From positions 310,001-374,000 of the forward strand of contig CALKGE010000001.1 in assembly GCA_938084685.1 (NCBI GenBank): a stretch of 64,000 nucleotides of DNA, written 5' to 3'. Positions 1 to 10,071 of this stretch are shown one piece after another. The notes beneath the pieces are model-generated. The model did not search any database and was not told where the DNA came from. It worked only from the letters and a program-made list of their open reading frames with translations. Both the position numbers and the translations under genes were made by a program. Origin of the DNA: an uncultured Pirellulaceae bacterium (GTDB lineage Bacteria; Planctomycetota; Planctomycetia; Pirellulales; Pirellulaceae). Each line of letters begins with the position of its first letter. Position 1 is the first letter of the stretch.

Positions 1-2
1 AC

Positions 3-116
3 TATTTGGAACTTCTGTCGCTGTTTTTGTTCTCTCGATTCCCAACCGGTATCTACCAATACTGCAAGAAGGTGAATCTCCCAACTCTCAATGACGTCGT
101 ATTTGTAACTGAATGA
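3..116 (+). CDS. 3' end of an upstream gene (partial, uncertain)
   Basis: From base 3 a frame stays open to a TGA at 114-116. That stop overlaps the ATG of the next gene (113-115) as ATGA, the same coupling seen further down this operon. The fragment encodes about 37 residues and begins with a hydrophobic stretch containing FSRFPTGIY, which loosely recalls the end of ABC-2 type permeases; this resemblance is weak. A second frame is open from base 2 to 94, so the choice of frame rests mainly on the overlap. The gene begins outside the window and its product cannot be named. Confidence 0.3.
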   Translation, partial: YLELLSLFLFSRFPTGIYQYCKKVNLPTLNDVVFVTE

Positions 117-2485
117 ATTTTCTCGCTTCCTGGTTTTTACCCGCATTGGCCGCCGTTGCAGGTCCTACGTTGATTCATCTGCTGAATCGACGACGTTACC
201 GTACCCGGCAATGGGCTGCGATGCAGTTTCTCAGGGAAGCGGTAAAACGCAATCGTCGAGCTATCCAGATACGGGACCTGGTGCTGCTCGCCATCCGTAC
301 CCTCGTCGTACTGCTGTTTGTGTTGGCCATGGCCAGACCTTACTGGGTCGGAGGAGGCCAGCAGGCCTACAATGGTAGCGAACCTATCCACGCCGTCGTG
401 GTCCTCGACAACAGCCTCTCCATGGGCTACACCGCCCTGGATAAGTCACTGCTGGACGACGCTAAATCTCAGGCCGCGACTTTCGTAGAAACTCTCCCTT
501 CTGGCAGCGAAGTTTCCGTCATTCCAATGTGTACTCAGCCTCACTGGTTCAGTGTGGGAGCCTATTCGTCGCGGGAAGATGCGCTGAACGCCATTGAACA
601 GGTGCGTGTCGTGGATCAGACGGCAAACCTGCGAACTGCTGTAGAGCGAGCAACCTTGGCTTTGCAGCAGGATAGCGGAGTACAAACCAAGCGGGTCATT
701 ATGCTGGGAGACCTGCAAACTCATGGCTGGCAGGATAACAATCTCGAAGAAACGTTGGCCAGCCTGGGTGACGTGCAAATCGTAGCTGTGCAGCCAGCTG
801 AAACAGATAATTCATGGATCAGCGATTTTTATCTGAGGGACGGTATCGCGGATGCGGAATCGACCGCTCATTTCATTGGAACTGTACGGCATGAAGGGGT
901 GGAGTCAAGAAGTAACGTCACCGTTTCGCTGATCATCAATGATCAGGTGGTGGCCGAGCAGATATTACAATTGCAACCCGGTCAAGCGACCGCCGTTCAT
1001 TTTGAACATCAGTTTGTTACGGCCGGGTCTTCGAAAGAACCAGAATTTGCTCGAGCGGAATTGATGCTTGATACTGACCGTCTTCCCATTGATGACCGAC
1101 GTGTCTGCGTTGTTCCGGTCATCGCCCGCGTTCCGGTGGTTTTCATCGACCAGTACGGCTCGGATGAAAATCTCGAACGTGGTCGTCTGGGCGAATCGTT
1201 TATGTTACGACACCTGCTGGCACCTGCATTAGATGACGACATCGAACATAAGTCGCTGATTGATGTTATTCATAGAACCATCGAGAGCTTTACCATCGAA
1301 GATTTACAGGATGCCCGTTGTGTGATCATTTCCGGCAGCGTTGCACCCAACGTTGCGGATGCCGTTACACTCCGCGAATATGCAGAGCAGGGGGGGCAGA
1401 TTCTGATCACTGCTGGTGGGCTCTTTGAAGCAAATGCCTGGAACACCTCAGCCTGGGATGACGGCAATGGATTTCTGCCGATCCCCCTTTCTTCGCAGCC
1501 ACTGGGAAGTCTGCCTCCTGAGAATACTCAACAGTGGCCCACCTTTCGACTCGACCCGGAAACCTTTGATGACCCAATCTACAATCTTCAGATGCCAGAA
1601 GACGAATTTAAGGATTTGGTTTCTGCTCCGATTTTTTACAAGGCCGTCGCTACTGACGACCAGTCTCTGGATGATTTTGACGAAAAGGAATTGGCCCGTG
1701 TTCAGGAAATGCTGGCCAGCAGTACTCCGCAAACCCGATGGCTAAACTGGACCAATCCATTGGGGCGCCACTACAGCGAATTTACGCCCGAACAAATCGT
1801 CGCTCGTAATCGCCCTCGTATCCTGGGACGATATGACAACAAACAACCCTTCCTTGTCGAACGGAAAATTGGTCAGGGACACGTTCAGATTTTAACCTCG
1901 GGAGTTTTTCCTGAATGGAATGACCTTTCTGTTGATACTGGTGTCCTGTTGCTCGATCGCATTGTCCGCACTTCGCTGGTCCGGTCGTTACCTGAACGAA
2001 CCATGCCAACCCAGGAAGAGATGGTTATCCCTGTCTCGACGCGGTATCAACACGCCGATCACCAACTTGCCTGGCCCATCCATTCTGCACTGGAAACCGA
2101 AGCTGTGGCCGTCGAAGTGCTCGGCTCGCAAAAATATGGTGTCGTTGTTCGTGGCGCTACCGCTCGCGGATTTTATCAATTGAATCGCATTGATGCTGAA
2201 AATGGTGACGAAATCCCAGTCATGCTCCTGGGGTTTAACGGCACGAGTGAAGAAAGCGACCTGACATTTCAACAGACAGACGAGCTGCAGGCGCAAGTAG
2301 CCAGCAATCGGGTGCGCTGGTTAACTGCTGGCGAAGCAATTTCTCTGGAAGGGGAAACCTACCTGGGTAGCGGCACTTGGCGATGGCTGATGATCCTGCT
2401 ATTGCTGCTCCTTTTGGTCGAAATGGCAGTACTCGCCTCCAGAAAGCGGGAAGAAGAAACGACCGCCGGAGGGGTGACCGCATGA
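113..2485 (+). CDS. BatA-like membrane protein with vWA domain
   Basis: 790 residues. The N-terminus (about 1-80) is the BatA/aerotolerance-type module: a first hydrophobic segment, the LIHLLNRRRYR basic patch, and a second TM at about 57-75 ending in ARPYW. A von Willebrand A domain follows, with the MIDAS motif DNSLS at 99-103. The middle is a long extracytoplasmic region, and a final TM lies near 755-775 (run of Leu) with a basic tail. Such proteins partner MoxR ATPases in Bat-type clusters, and a MoxR gene lies in this operon. The start overlaps the stop of the preceding frame and the stop overlaps the next ATG (ATGA at 2482-2485), indicating translational coupling. The substrate or partner is unknown. 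Confidence 0.85.
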   Translation: MNFLASWFLPALAAVAGPTLIHLLNRRRYRTRQWAAMQFLREAVKRNRRAIQIRDLVLLAIRTLVVLLFVLAMARPYWVGGGQQAYNGSEPIHAVVVLDNSLSMGYTALDKSLLDDAKSQAATFVETLPSGSEVSVIPMCTQPHWFSVGAYSSREDALNAIEQVRVVDQTANLRTAVERATLALQQDSGVQTKRVIMLGDLQTHGWQDNNLEETLASLGDVQIVAVQPAETDNSWISDFYLRDGIADAESTAHFIGTVRHEGVESRSNVTVSLIINDQVVAEQILQLQPGQATAVHFEHQFVTAGSSKEPEFARAELMLDTDRLPIDDRRVCVVPVIARVPVVFIDQYGSDENLERGRLGESFMLRHLLAPALDDDIEHKSLIDVIHRTIESFTIEDLQDARCVIISGSVAPNVADAVTLREYAEQGGQILITAGGLFEANAWNTSAWDDGNGFLPIPLSSQPLGSLPPENTQQWPTFRLDPETFDDPIYNLQMPEDEFKDLVSAPIFYKAVATDDQSLDDFDEKELARVQEMLASSTPQTRWLNWTNPLGRHYSEFTPEQIVARNRPRILGRYDNKQPFLVERKIGQGHVQILTSGVFPEWNDLSVDTGVLLLDRIVRTSLVRSLPERTMPTQEEMVIPVSTRYQHADHQLAWPIHSALETEAVAVEVLGSQKYGVVVRGATARGFYQLNRIDAENGDEIPVMLLGFNGTSEESDLTFQQTDELQAQVASNRVRWLTAGEAISLEGETYLGSGTWRWLMILLLLLLLVEMAVLASRKREEETTAGGVTA

Positions 2486-4890
2486 ATGCTATAGCCCGCC
2501 TACTGGGAATCAACGCTTCTGATGAAATTCATGAAATCGACATGAAGTTTGCTGCCTGGTGGAGCGAAGGGCGAGCGGTCCTGGTAGTGCTGGTCTGTCT
2601 GGGATTAGCCGCTCTGGGGACTTTTTTCTACTATCGAATGCAACAGGAGCAGCCACTTATCAAGCATAAGAAGCGTCGTATTCTGTTGGCCGTTTTCAGG
2701 AGCCTGTTGTTAGCGACCATCGGGTTTATCCTGGCAGAACCAATCGTATCCGTTTCGCTCACCGAACACCCACGGCCACTGCTGCTGATGTTATTTGACG
2801 GCTCGGACAGCATGAATCTGACGGACGAACTCTCTGCCGAACAGGCTGATGCTCTGGCTAGTATGACGCCAGAAAGTATTGATCCTGCTGCCAGCACACG
2901 GCTCGAGTTATTAAATCACACGCTCAAGCAAGGGCCGCTCGCCGACACGCTTGCCGAACTTCATGAAAGATTCGATGTCCGTTACTACACTACCGACGAA
3001 GGACATTCCATCAAAGAGCTTGATCAGCACCCCGACACCCATGTTCTGACCGAGCAGCTTGCTGCTGACATTCAAACCACCGCTATTGGAAGTTCACTGG
3101 ATGAATTGAACCGCCGACATGGCACCAGGCATTTAGCTGGGGTCGTGGTGGTAAGTGATTTTGGACAAAACGCTGGGAATCCGGCACTCACCTCTGCCGA
3201 GCAACTTGATGTCCCGATTATTGCTACCGGCGTTGGCCCCCAGGAAGTCATCGATGTCTCCCTTGCCCTGCAAGCTCCTCTTGTCCTTAAACAGGATGAA
3301 AACACCGCTGTCTCGGCAACACTCAACCAACAGGGCGCCACCGGCTCGAGCGTCAGTATTCAGCTTTTTCAGCGACGCCTGGGTACAGCAACGGACGCGG
3401 TCACGTCTACCGAGAAGCTGCCCGTTGGAGAACCTGTCACCGCCGTGCTGGAGGATGGGCCGATCAATGTCGATCTACCGTATCTCCCCGATCAATCCGG
3501 ACGCTTTGAGCTAATTGCGGAAGTATCAAGTCTGGCCGGTGAAGTGAATTCTCGGAATAACGAAGCTGGCCGTGAAGTCATCATTCGGGATGAATCGTTG
3601 AACCTTTTCTTTGTAGAACATGAGCCAACGTGGGAGTGGAGGTTTGTAAAAGAAGTCTTTCATCGGGATCCATTGATTGGCTATGAAGGCTTTCGCACCT
3701 TTCTGCGATCTGCCGATTTCAAAGTCCGACAGTCGAATGATTTGTTTGTGGACCGACTGGTTCGTCCCAGAAAAGAGTTTTTCTCCAATGACGTGGTGCT
3801 CATCAGCGATGTGCCGAGCGAGATGCTGACAACACCATTTCAGGATCAGCTGGTTGAGTATGTCGAGCGTTTTGGTGGGGGGCTGGTGGTTATCGCTGGG
3901 CCTCGATTTAGTATCGGAGCACTTCAAGGAACACAGCTCGCCGATATGCTACCAGTCGTTGTAGACCGATCAATGCGTCCCAAACCATCAAAATTTCAGA
4001 TGTCGTTCACTCCTCAGGCTGAAAATAACCCATTCGTAAATCTGGGAGACAATCCTGCTCAGAACGACTTGGCCTGGAATAATATGGGCGATATCCCCTG
4101 GTACCAGCCGGTACTCCGAGCTCATCCTTTGGCCACCGTTCTGGCCACTCATCCTACGGACAAAACGGTTGATAATACCGACTTGCAGCCAATTATCGCG
4201 ACGCGACGGTATGGGAAAGGCGAGGTTATCTACATCGGGTTCAACGAAACCTGGCGGCTTCGTCGTAAATATGGTGAACGATTCTACCGCCAATTCTGGG
4301 GACAAATGATATACCGTTTAGGCCTGGGCCGCGCACTGGGGCAACAAAAACGATTTTCACCGGCCACAGACCTGACAACCTACCAGACCGGTGAACGGGT
4401 TACCGTGACAGTGGAGGCCTATAACCAGAATTATGAAAACCTGGATGTTGATAATTTACAGGCCAGACTGCTGCGTCAAACCGCCGCTGGGTCACAATCC
4501 GTTGATGATATCCAGATTCCTCTGGCCCGCGACAATGTCGTTTTTGAAACTTCCATTCCCCCTTTGGAGCCTGGGCTATACCGACTGTTGGTAATGGATC
4601 CTGAAACCAACGAAGAATTCGAGCTCGGATTCGAAGTCACAACCGCTTCACGCGAGCGGTTGGACGTCGTCCGAAACACCTCATTACAGAAGCAGCTCGG
4701 GGATATCACCGGTGGACAAGCCTGCGAACTTTACGAACTTCCTGAAGTCCTCGACCAATTGGAGACCCGGGATATTACTCAATATACCGAACGTCAGCTT
4801 CCTCTCTGGAATACCTGGTTTATTCTGTTGCTCGTTTTGATTGTGATGCACACAGAATGGCTGGCCCGTAAACTAACCAACCTTCGTTAA
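2482..4890 (+). CDS. membrane protein with vWA-like and glutamine-amidotransferase-like domains
   Basis: 802 residues from the ATG at 2482, which overlaps the previous stop as ATGA; the frame is open further upstream but that part lies inside the previous gene. Two TMs near the N-terminus (about 30-50 and 62-85) are followed by a vWA-like motif DGSDS, close to the metal-binding DxSxS. Around residues 420-500 a GGGLVVIAGPRFS segment looks like the class I amidotransferase-like domain common in planctomycete vWA proteins; no catalytic Cys-His-Glu triad is obvious. A C-terminal TM ends the protein. It is probably a paralogous partner of the BatA-like protein upstream. The biochemical role is not known. 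Confidence 0.82.
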   Translation: MNAIARLLGINASDEIHEIDMKFAAWWSEGRAVLVVLVCLGLAALGTFFYYRMQQEQPLIKHKKRRILLAVFRSLLLATIGFILAEPIVSVSLTEHPRPLLLMLFDGSDSMNLTDELSAEQADALASMTPESIDPAASTRLELLNHTLKQGPLADTLAELHERFDVRYYTTDEGHSIKELDQHPDTHVLTEQLAADIQTTAIGSSLDELNRRHGTRHLAGVVVVSDFGQNAGNPALTSAEQLDVPIIATGVGPQEVIDVSLALQAPLVLKQDENTAVSATLNQQGATGSSVSIQLFQRRLGTATDAVTSTEKLPVGEPVTAVLEDGPINVDLPYLPDQSGRFELIAEVSSLAGEVNSRNNEAGREVIIRDESLNLFFVEHEPTWEWRFVKEVFHRDPLIGYEGFRTFLRSADFKVRQSNDLFVDRLVRPRKEFFSNDVVLISDVPSEMLTTPFQDQLVEYVERFGGGLVVIAGPRFSIGALQGTQLADMLPVVVDRSMRPKPSKFQMSFTPQAENNPFVNLGDNPAQNDLAWNNMGDIPWYQPVLRAHPLATVLATHPTDKTVDNTDLQPIIATRRYGKGEVIYIGFNETWRLRRKYGERFYRQFWGQMIYRLGLGRALGQQKRFSPATDLTTYQTGERVTVTVEAYNQNYENLDVDNLQARLLRQTAAGSQSVDDIQIPLARDNVVFETSIPPLEPGLYRLLVMDPETNEEFELGFEVTTASRERLDVVRNTSLQKQLGDITGGQACELYELPEVLDQLETRDITQYTERQLPLWNTWFILLLVLIVMHTEWLARKLTNLR

Positions 4891-4893
4891 ATC

Positions 4894-6516
4894 ATGGCAA
4901 ACCTTTCACCCTTACATCGCGGTATCAAAAAAGTCCGGCGCTTCCGCAGTGTCGCTCGGATTGGCTCCGGCCTTGCGCAGTGGGTAACGGCTGCAGGATG
5001 GTTATTGCTGGTCACCTTCGCTTTGGACTGGTTGTCCGAAATGGACAGCGTGGAACGGATCGTGCTGTTGGCTATCGAGGCTGTCGTGCTGGTCTGGTTA
5101 TTCAAGAAATACCTCCTGCCTGCGCTGACAGCCAAGGAAACCCTGATTGGGGTCGCTGCCCGGATCGAGACTCATCAGAACGTGCAATCTGATCTGGTTG
5201 CTGCGCTTCAGTTTAGTGATGTCAGTATGAGTCAATTCGGCTCGGACCAACTGCGGCAGCAGGTCGTCGACGATACCGCCAAACTCTCTTCAAGCATCAA
5301 CTATCTCTTTGGATTCTCTCGCCCGGAACTATGGAAAAACCTGCTTTGCGGAGCAGCAACTATCGGCGTCATTATTGCTGTGGCTCTGTCCGCACCCGAT
5401 TACTTCAGTGTGTTCCTGAAGCGCATGGTATTGAGTGAACACACCTATCCAACAAAAACCGTGATTTTGTCACTGGAAACCGTTGAAGCAAACCGTGTCA
5501 TCGGCCGTCCAGTTACTTTTGTGGTTCGAGTTGATGAAAACAAGGTGGTGCCTGAGGCTGGCCTGTTGACGATTCACGGGAAAAATGACACTCAATCGGA
5601 ACTGGCACTATTGCGTGTTGGTAACACAAATGAATACACCGTCACGCTGCCGCGGGTCATCGACGAGTTTGAGGTTTCCGCTGTCGTCGGTGATGACCAC
5701 CATCCTCGTACAAAAGTCAAAGTGTTAGAAGTTCCACGAGTGGAGCTGGAGATGAAAGCTGATATCCCGGCCTATGCCGTGGAATCATTCAGCGTAAAGT
5801 CTACCGGCGGCCGCATTCAAAGTGTGCTTGCCGGATCAAATGTTCACCCCATGCTGAAGTCAACGAACAAGGAGCTGCAGCGCGCCACAATACAACTGGG
5901 AGAAGAGGTTTTCGAGCTAAAACAGAGTGGTGACCACTGGGTCATGCCCGCAGATGATCATCCATTGATCAATGTCGCATCGACCATCAAATACCAAATA
6001 AGTGTTACAGATACCGATGGAATCAGCCCAGACCGACCGATTACCGGTATTTTGCAGGTCCGGCCAGATCAAAATCCAAGGATTGCTGCGGCAACCGTGA
6101 TAAACTTAGTATTGAGCGGCGCAGCCCCACGGATTAAATTTCGTGCAGTCGATGACTTTGGAATCGATCATATTGCCGCAGACATCACTATCAGTCGCGC
6201 CGGAAAAGATGCCAGCGATGACACAATTACCAGGATGATCGCCCAGTCTGAATCACACGCAAAGTTGGTGGACAATACTGTTGCCATCGAGCTTACTGAC
6301 TTTGATTTAGAGATTGGTGATTCCGTGTTAGTCACTTTGCAGGTAACCGATTATCGTGGCCAACAGGAAGGCATCACGGTCGCATCCGATCCCATTGAAT
6401 TTACGGTAACAAGTCGAGCAAATTTCCTGGCTGCCATGCGGGATATTGACTCGGAAACAGACGAGAAGCTTGATCAGATTATTAGAGCCCAATTAGGGGT
6501 TGGAGACCGTCAATAA
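4894..6516 (+). CDS. three-TM membrane protein with large extracytoplasmic region (DUF4175-like)
   Basis: 540 residues, starting 3 bases after the previous stop. TM segments are predicted at about 29-46, 55-74 and 150-167. The remaining 370 residues are beta-rich (repeated stretches such as FVVRVDENKV and LEVPRVELEM), consistent with Ig-like folds outside the membrane. The layout recalls DUF4175-type proteins that sit next to MoxR/BatA clusters. The stop TAA shares a base with the next ATG (TAATG at 6514-6518). I do not recognise a more specific family. Operon position suggests it anchors or scaffolds the coiled-coil protein encoded next. Confidence 0.75.
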   Translation: MANLSPLHRGIKKVRRFRSVARIGSGLAQWVTAAGWLLLVTFALDWLSEMDSVERIVLLAIEAVVLVWLFKKYLLPALTAKETLIGVAARIETHQNVQSDLVAALQFSDVSMSQFGSDQLRQQVVDDTAKLSSSINYLFGFSRPELWKNLLCGAATIGVIIAVALSAPDYFSVFLKRMVLSEHTYPTKTVILSLETVEANRVIGRPVTFVVRVDENKVVPEAGLLTIHGKNDTQSELALLRVGNTNEYTVTLPRVIDEFEVSAVVGDDHHPRTKVKVLEVPRVELEMKADIPAYAVESFSVKSTGGRIQSVLAGSNVHPMLKSTNKELQRATIQLGEEVFELKQSGDHWVMPADDHPLINVASTIKYQISVTDTDGISPDRPITGILQVRPDQNPRIAAATVINLVLSGAAPRIKFRAVDDFGIDHIAADITISRAGKDASDDTITRMIAQSESHAKLVDNTVAIELTDFDLEIGDSVLVTLQVTDYRGQQEGITVASDPIEFTVTSRANFLAAMRDIDSETDEKLDQIIRAQLGVGDRQ

Positions 6517-9500
6517 TGAACGTCCGAATAAAACTGATGCTGACCGGGGTATTGGTAGCCTGCCTAAGCTGTGCTCCACTTGCTGCTCAGCAAACTCCGC
6601 CTGCCGCACCTTCTTTGGCCAACCGCTTACAGATAGATCGATACAAAGTAAATCAACAGCGAGCACGAGATCTTACAGCAGACCTGCTTTCCATTCTGGT
6701 CGACCGACAAATACAACAGCTGGAAGACAACCGACTTACTGACTTGCCCCTGTATGAAGACCTCAAATCGATGCGTGGGCGAATGGGTGACCTGGCCGCA
6801 CAGAAAATGCCTGACGTCATTGAACTGCTTGTTAATGCCGATGTGGCAAAGCCGTCCGAGAGACAAGAAATCATGTCGCAGGTGCATGGTCGGATGCGAG
6901 AAATCCTGCGAGATCTGCTGAGAGAGCGGGAGCGACTCCGCCTGCGTCGACAACAAGCTGAGCTCATTGAGCGGATCGGGGAAATCGTGGTGCAGCAACG
7001 TGCCACGCTGGAGAATACACTCACCCTTTCAACTGCACAGGAACAACTGGTCCTGAGCACCATTGATTCGCAAAAAAATGTCGCTGTTCTGGTAGACGCC
7101 TTTAATGAGACACTCGTGCTTGTACAGGACTGGACAGGCGAACTTGGCCGGCTCGCCAAAGAATGTACCACAGTACTTGAAAAGAATGAGGTTGCAAAAC
7201 TTCTGCGGCAGGCTGAAGCTCAGCTTGAGGCTACAGAATTCAACAAGGCTGCCGAAACAGAGAAACAGATCGTAACCGTGCTGGAGAGTATTCTTCTTAA
7301 AATCCGCCGCTTTGAGGATCCTGCCTGGATCGATGCGGATGCTGCCGAAGCCGCAGAAGATATCATTTCTGCCCAGGAAGCCCTGAAAGAAGAGCTTGAA
7401 ACTGTCGATCCAGAGGATGATTCAAAGATCGACGAACTGGTTCAGGCCCAGAATCTAATCCGTGAAAAGCTTCAGCGGTTGGAGAACCTGGTTGCAAATG
7501 ACGAAAATGCGGCAGAGCTGATTGAGCGAGCCGAAGAAGCGGCTATGGAAGCCCGGGAAGAAATCTTTGAAGGTGACGTCGAAGCAGCCATGGAGGATCA
7601 GGAAGAAATTATTGGCACTCTGGCGGAACTACAGGACCAGCTTGATGCCCAGACGAATCTGCTCGATCCCGATTTGTCCTCCGAAGAATACACCGAAATT
7701 GCGGATGCTCTGGAAAAAACTCGTGAGCAACTTGAAGCTGCGGATGATTTGAATTCCGAAGCGGCAGAAGCCCTGCAGCAGGATCAGGTCGCCGAAGCTG
7801 CTAACACGGAAGAACAGGCCAGTAAAGCAACTGAACAGGCAATGAATGAAGCCGGCGAAGCAAACCTTCCGGAATCTGTTGCCGAGGCGGTTGAGCAGGC
7901 TGATCAATCGGCCCAGGAAGCAGCCGAAGCAGCGGTTGACGCAAACAAAGCCAAGGACAACGAACAAACAGCGGAAGAGACCCAGGACAGTGCCGAAGAA
8001 GCTGTGGCCGAAGCTGGGGAAGATATCAAGGAAGCAATTGGTCGCACCAAGGAGGCTGAAGAAGAAGCGCGCAAAAATGCACTTGCTGCCAAGCTGGGAG
8101 AATTGAACCGGGCAATCGATACTCTGGAACGGGCAGCTGCCGAGGCGAGGGATAACGCTGAGCAGCTTGCTGGCGAAAAGACTCCTGACAACAAATCAAA
8201 AGAGGCTATCAAAGAGGACTTCAACACGACCGCAGAACTTGCCAGGGAGGTTGCCAAAGGTGTTGAGAATCTGTCGCCCGAAGCTACCGAAGAACTAAAT
8301 CAGGCTGCTGAAACTTCTGAACAGATTGCCGAAGCTGTGGGCGATACTGTGCCTGAAGAAGGTGATCGCAATGATCAGCCGCAGCCGGAAAACAATACCA
8401 ACGATAAGCCTCAAAATACAAAGGACTCTGATGAGAACAAGCCTGATCCGGATGGTGATAACACACCAGCAGATAATGCTCCGGAAAAGGGTGAGCCTGC
8501 CAAAGAAGGTGGAGAAGCCGAGCCAGAAAATCCGGAAGACATTCAAGCCCGTCAGGAAAATGCCGAGCAGGCTGAGCAGGTGGCTGAGAACCTCGAGAAC
8601 GCTGCTAATCAAATCCGGGAAGAGGTGTCCAAAACCGCCAACGAACTTATCGACGAACTCCGCAAACAACTTGCCGATGTCAATGACGTTCAGGAAGACT
8701 TGAACGCACTGGCTGAAGCCGAGAACCCAACCGCCGAACAAATTGCAGAAGTGGCGGAAGAAACACTCCAGTCCCTTCCAGATGCCGGTAACGCTCTTCA
8801 ACAGGCTGCCGAAGCCGCTGCGCAACAACAGGCTGCTGAAACTCCCCAAAACCCCTCGGGCCAGCAACCCCAGCAACCGCAACCAAATCAACAGGAACAA
8901 AAGCCTGAAAATGGAGCATCGGATAATAACAAGGACGGTGAGCCCGATGATCCTGCTGTCGATCAGGAACGTCAATTGCTGCAGGCGGAGGTCCTGGCAG
9001 ACATGAAAGAAGAGAAAATTCAACAGGAGCTGCAACTAGCCAATTTCCTGGCCCAGCTCGCTGAGCAGGGTGAGGAATCCGCTCAGGAACTCGCCGAAAT
9101 GCGTGAAAAGCTGGACTCCGATGACCCGCATAAGCCGAACCCCAATGAGCTTTTTAATGCGGTGATGGAACAGGCGGAGGCGCTTGCCGGAGTTGGTCAG
9201 CTCGCCGCAGAAATCGCTGATCAGGAGACAATCGCGAATCAACCAATTGTGGAAGCATCCGCTTTGGCTGAAGAATTAACACAAAACAATCCTCTGCCCG
9301 AGGATCCACAACTGGCTAGCGCAGAACCCGCCGAGCCAGGACAACAACCGATGCCGGGAAATGAGCCGGCTACTGGTGGTGAGCCGATGCCAGGTGGGGA
9401 GCCGATGCCAGGTGGGGAACCTATGCCCGGCGGGCAGCCGATGCCACCTTCCCCTGCTGCCGAGCCCCAACCAATCGCTGCCGCGGAACCACCGAACGAT

Positions 9501-10031
9501 AGCTTTATCCCGGAAGATGCTTTGAAAACGGCTGAACTGATGTCAGGGCAGGATCTGGGTGAGGAATTGGCTCAAACAGAACAGCCCATGCCGGGAGGTG
9601 AGCCTGCTCCTGGTGGTGAACCGATGCCCGGAGGAGAACCGATGCCAGGTGGTCAGCCCATGCCGGGAGGCCAACCAATGCCCGGTGGACAGCCGATGCC
9701 CGGAGGGGAGCCAATGCAATCTGACCAACCTCAGCTTGGCGCAGCCACTGCCGAAGGCGGAGCCGCAAGTAAAGGCAAGCTTGGGCCTTCCGAAAATGAA
9801 GCTCCCAAGGACGGCCCAGTAGAAATCGCGGAAGCCCAGACAGATAATGATTCCCGAGTCCCCGGCGGTAGAAATGGGGATGCGAATGCCACGCCAATAG
9901 GTGCTCCAAAGTCCCCCTGGGTTACTTCACTGCCAAAATCAGTACAGCAGGCCATCAAGTCGAGAACCAAACGTACGCTGCCAGCTGGTTACGAAGAGCG
10001 GCTTAAAAAGTATTTCAACAGCATTAAATAA
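6516..10031 (+). CDS. very long exported Ala/Glu/Gln-rich coiled-coil protein with GGEPMP repeats
   Basis: 1171 residues. The N-terminus is a signal peptide; LVAC at 13-16 fits a lipobox, while APLAAQQ just after it fits signal peptidase I, so lipoprotein status is open. Residues of about 40-950 are almost wholly helical heptad-like sequence rich in Ala, Glu and Gln, interrupted near 620-680 by an Asn/Asp/Pro-rich linker. Two tandem-repeat blocks of GGEPMP or GGQPMP follow, then a short conserved-looking C-terminus with PAGYEERLKKYF. It is the last of the four envelope genes before moxR. Strong base skew makes spurious long frames on the opposite strand. It is likely periplasmic and elongated; the function is unknown. 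Confidence 0.85.
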   Translation: MNVRIKLMLTGVLVACLSCAPLAAQQTPPAAPSLANRLQIDRYKVNQQRARDLTADLLSILVDRQIQQLEDNRLTDLPLYEDLKSMRGRMGDLAAQKMPDVIELLVNADVAKPSERQEIMSQVHGRMREILRDLLRERERLRLRRQQAELIERIGEIVVQQRATLENTLTLSTAQEQLVLSTIDSQKNVAVLVDAFNETLVLVQDWTGELGRLAKECTTVLEKNEVAKLLRQAEAQLEATEFNKAAETEKQIVTVLESILLKIRRFEDPAWIDADAAEAAEDIISAQEALKEELETVDPEDDSKIDELVQAQNLIREKLQRLENLVANDENAAELIERAEEAAMEAREEIFEGDVEAAMEDQEEIIGTLAELQDQLDAQTNLLDPDLSSEEYTEIADALEKTREQLEAADDLNSEAAEALQQDQVAEAANTEEQASKATEQAMNEAGEANLPESVAEAVEQADQSAQEAAEAAVDANKAKDNEQTAEETQDSAEEAVAEAGEDIKEAIGRTKEAEEEARKNALAAKLGELNRAIDTLERAAAEARDNAEQLAGEKTPDNKSKEAIKEDFNTTAELAREVAKGVENLSPEATEELNQAAETSEQIAEAVGDTVPEEGDRNDQPQPENNTNDKPQNTKDSDENKPDPDGDNTPADNAPEKGEPAKEGGEAEPENPEDIQARQENAEQAEQVAENLENAANQIREEVSKTANELIDELRKQLADVNDVQEDLNALAEAENPTAEQIAEVAEETLQSLPDAGNALQQAAEAAAQQQAAETPQNPSGQQPQQPQPNQQEQKPENGASDNNKDGEPDDPAVDQERQLLQAEVLADMKEEKIQQELQLANFLAQLAEQGEESAQELAEMREKLDSDDPHKPNPNELFNAVMEQAEALAGVGQLAAEIADQETIANQPIVEASALAEELTQNNPLPEDPQLASAEPAEPGQQPMPGNEPATGGEPMPGGEPMPGGEPMPGGQPMPPSPAAEPQPIAAAEPPNDSFIPEDALKTAELMSGQDLGEELAQTEQPMPGGEPAPGGEPMPGGEPMPGGQPMPGGQPMPGGQPMPGGEPMQSDQPQLGAATAEGGAASKGKLGPSENEAPKDGPVEIAEAQTDNDSRVPGGRNGDANATPIGAPKSPWVTSLPKSVQQAIKSRTKRTLPAGYEERLKKYFNSIK
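9361..9446 (+). repeat. 18-bp tandem repeat encoding GGEPMP, block 1
   Basis: Four copies of an 18-base unit encode GGEPMP or GGQPMP, preceded by a degenerate copy (GNEPAT), all inside the coiled-coil protein gene. Third-base differences between copies show that the repeat is not a very recent expansion. Confidence 0.85.
9585..9717 (+). repeat. 18-bp tandem repeat encoding GGEPMP, block 2
   Basis: Seven consecutive copies of the same 18-base unit, five of them exactly GGxPMP, with Glu and Gln alternating at the third residue. The block lies about 140 bases downstream of block 1. Together they could form an extended Pro/Gly/Met-rich linker whose length can change by slippage. Confidence 0.85.
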
Positions 10032-10071
10032 ACACCACGGATTGAACCACTTAAGATCTGGAAAACCGAAT

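Noticed and set aside
8295-9035. 246-codon minus-strand frame opposite the coiled-coil gene, with several smaller ones nearby
   Set aside because: Produced by the extreme Ala/Glu/Gln codon bias of the real gene; the translation is Phe/Leu-rich without family resemblance and no ribosome-binding site.
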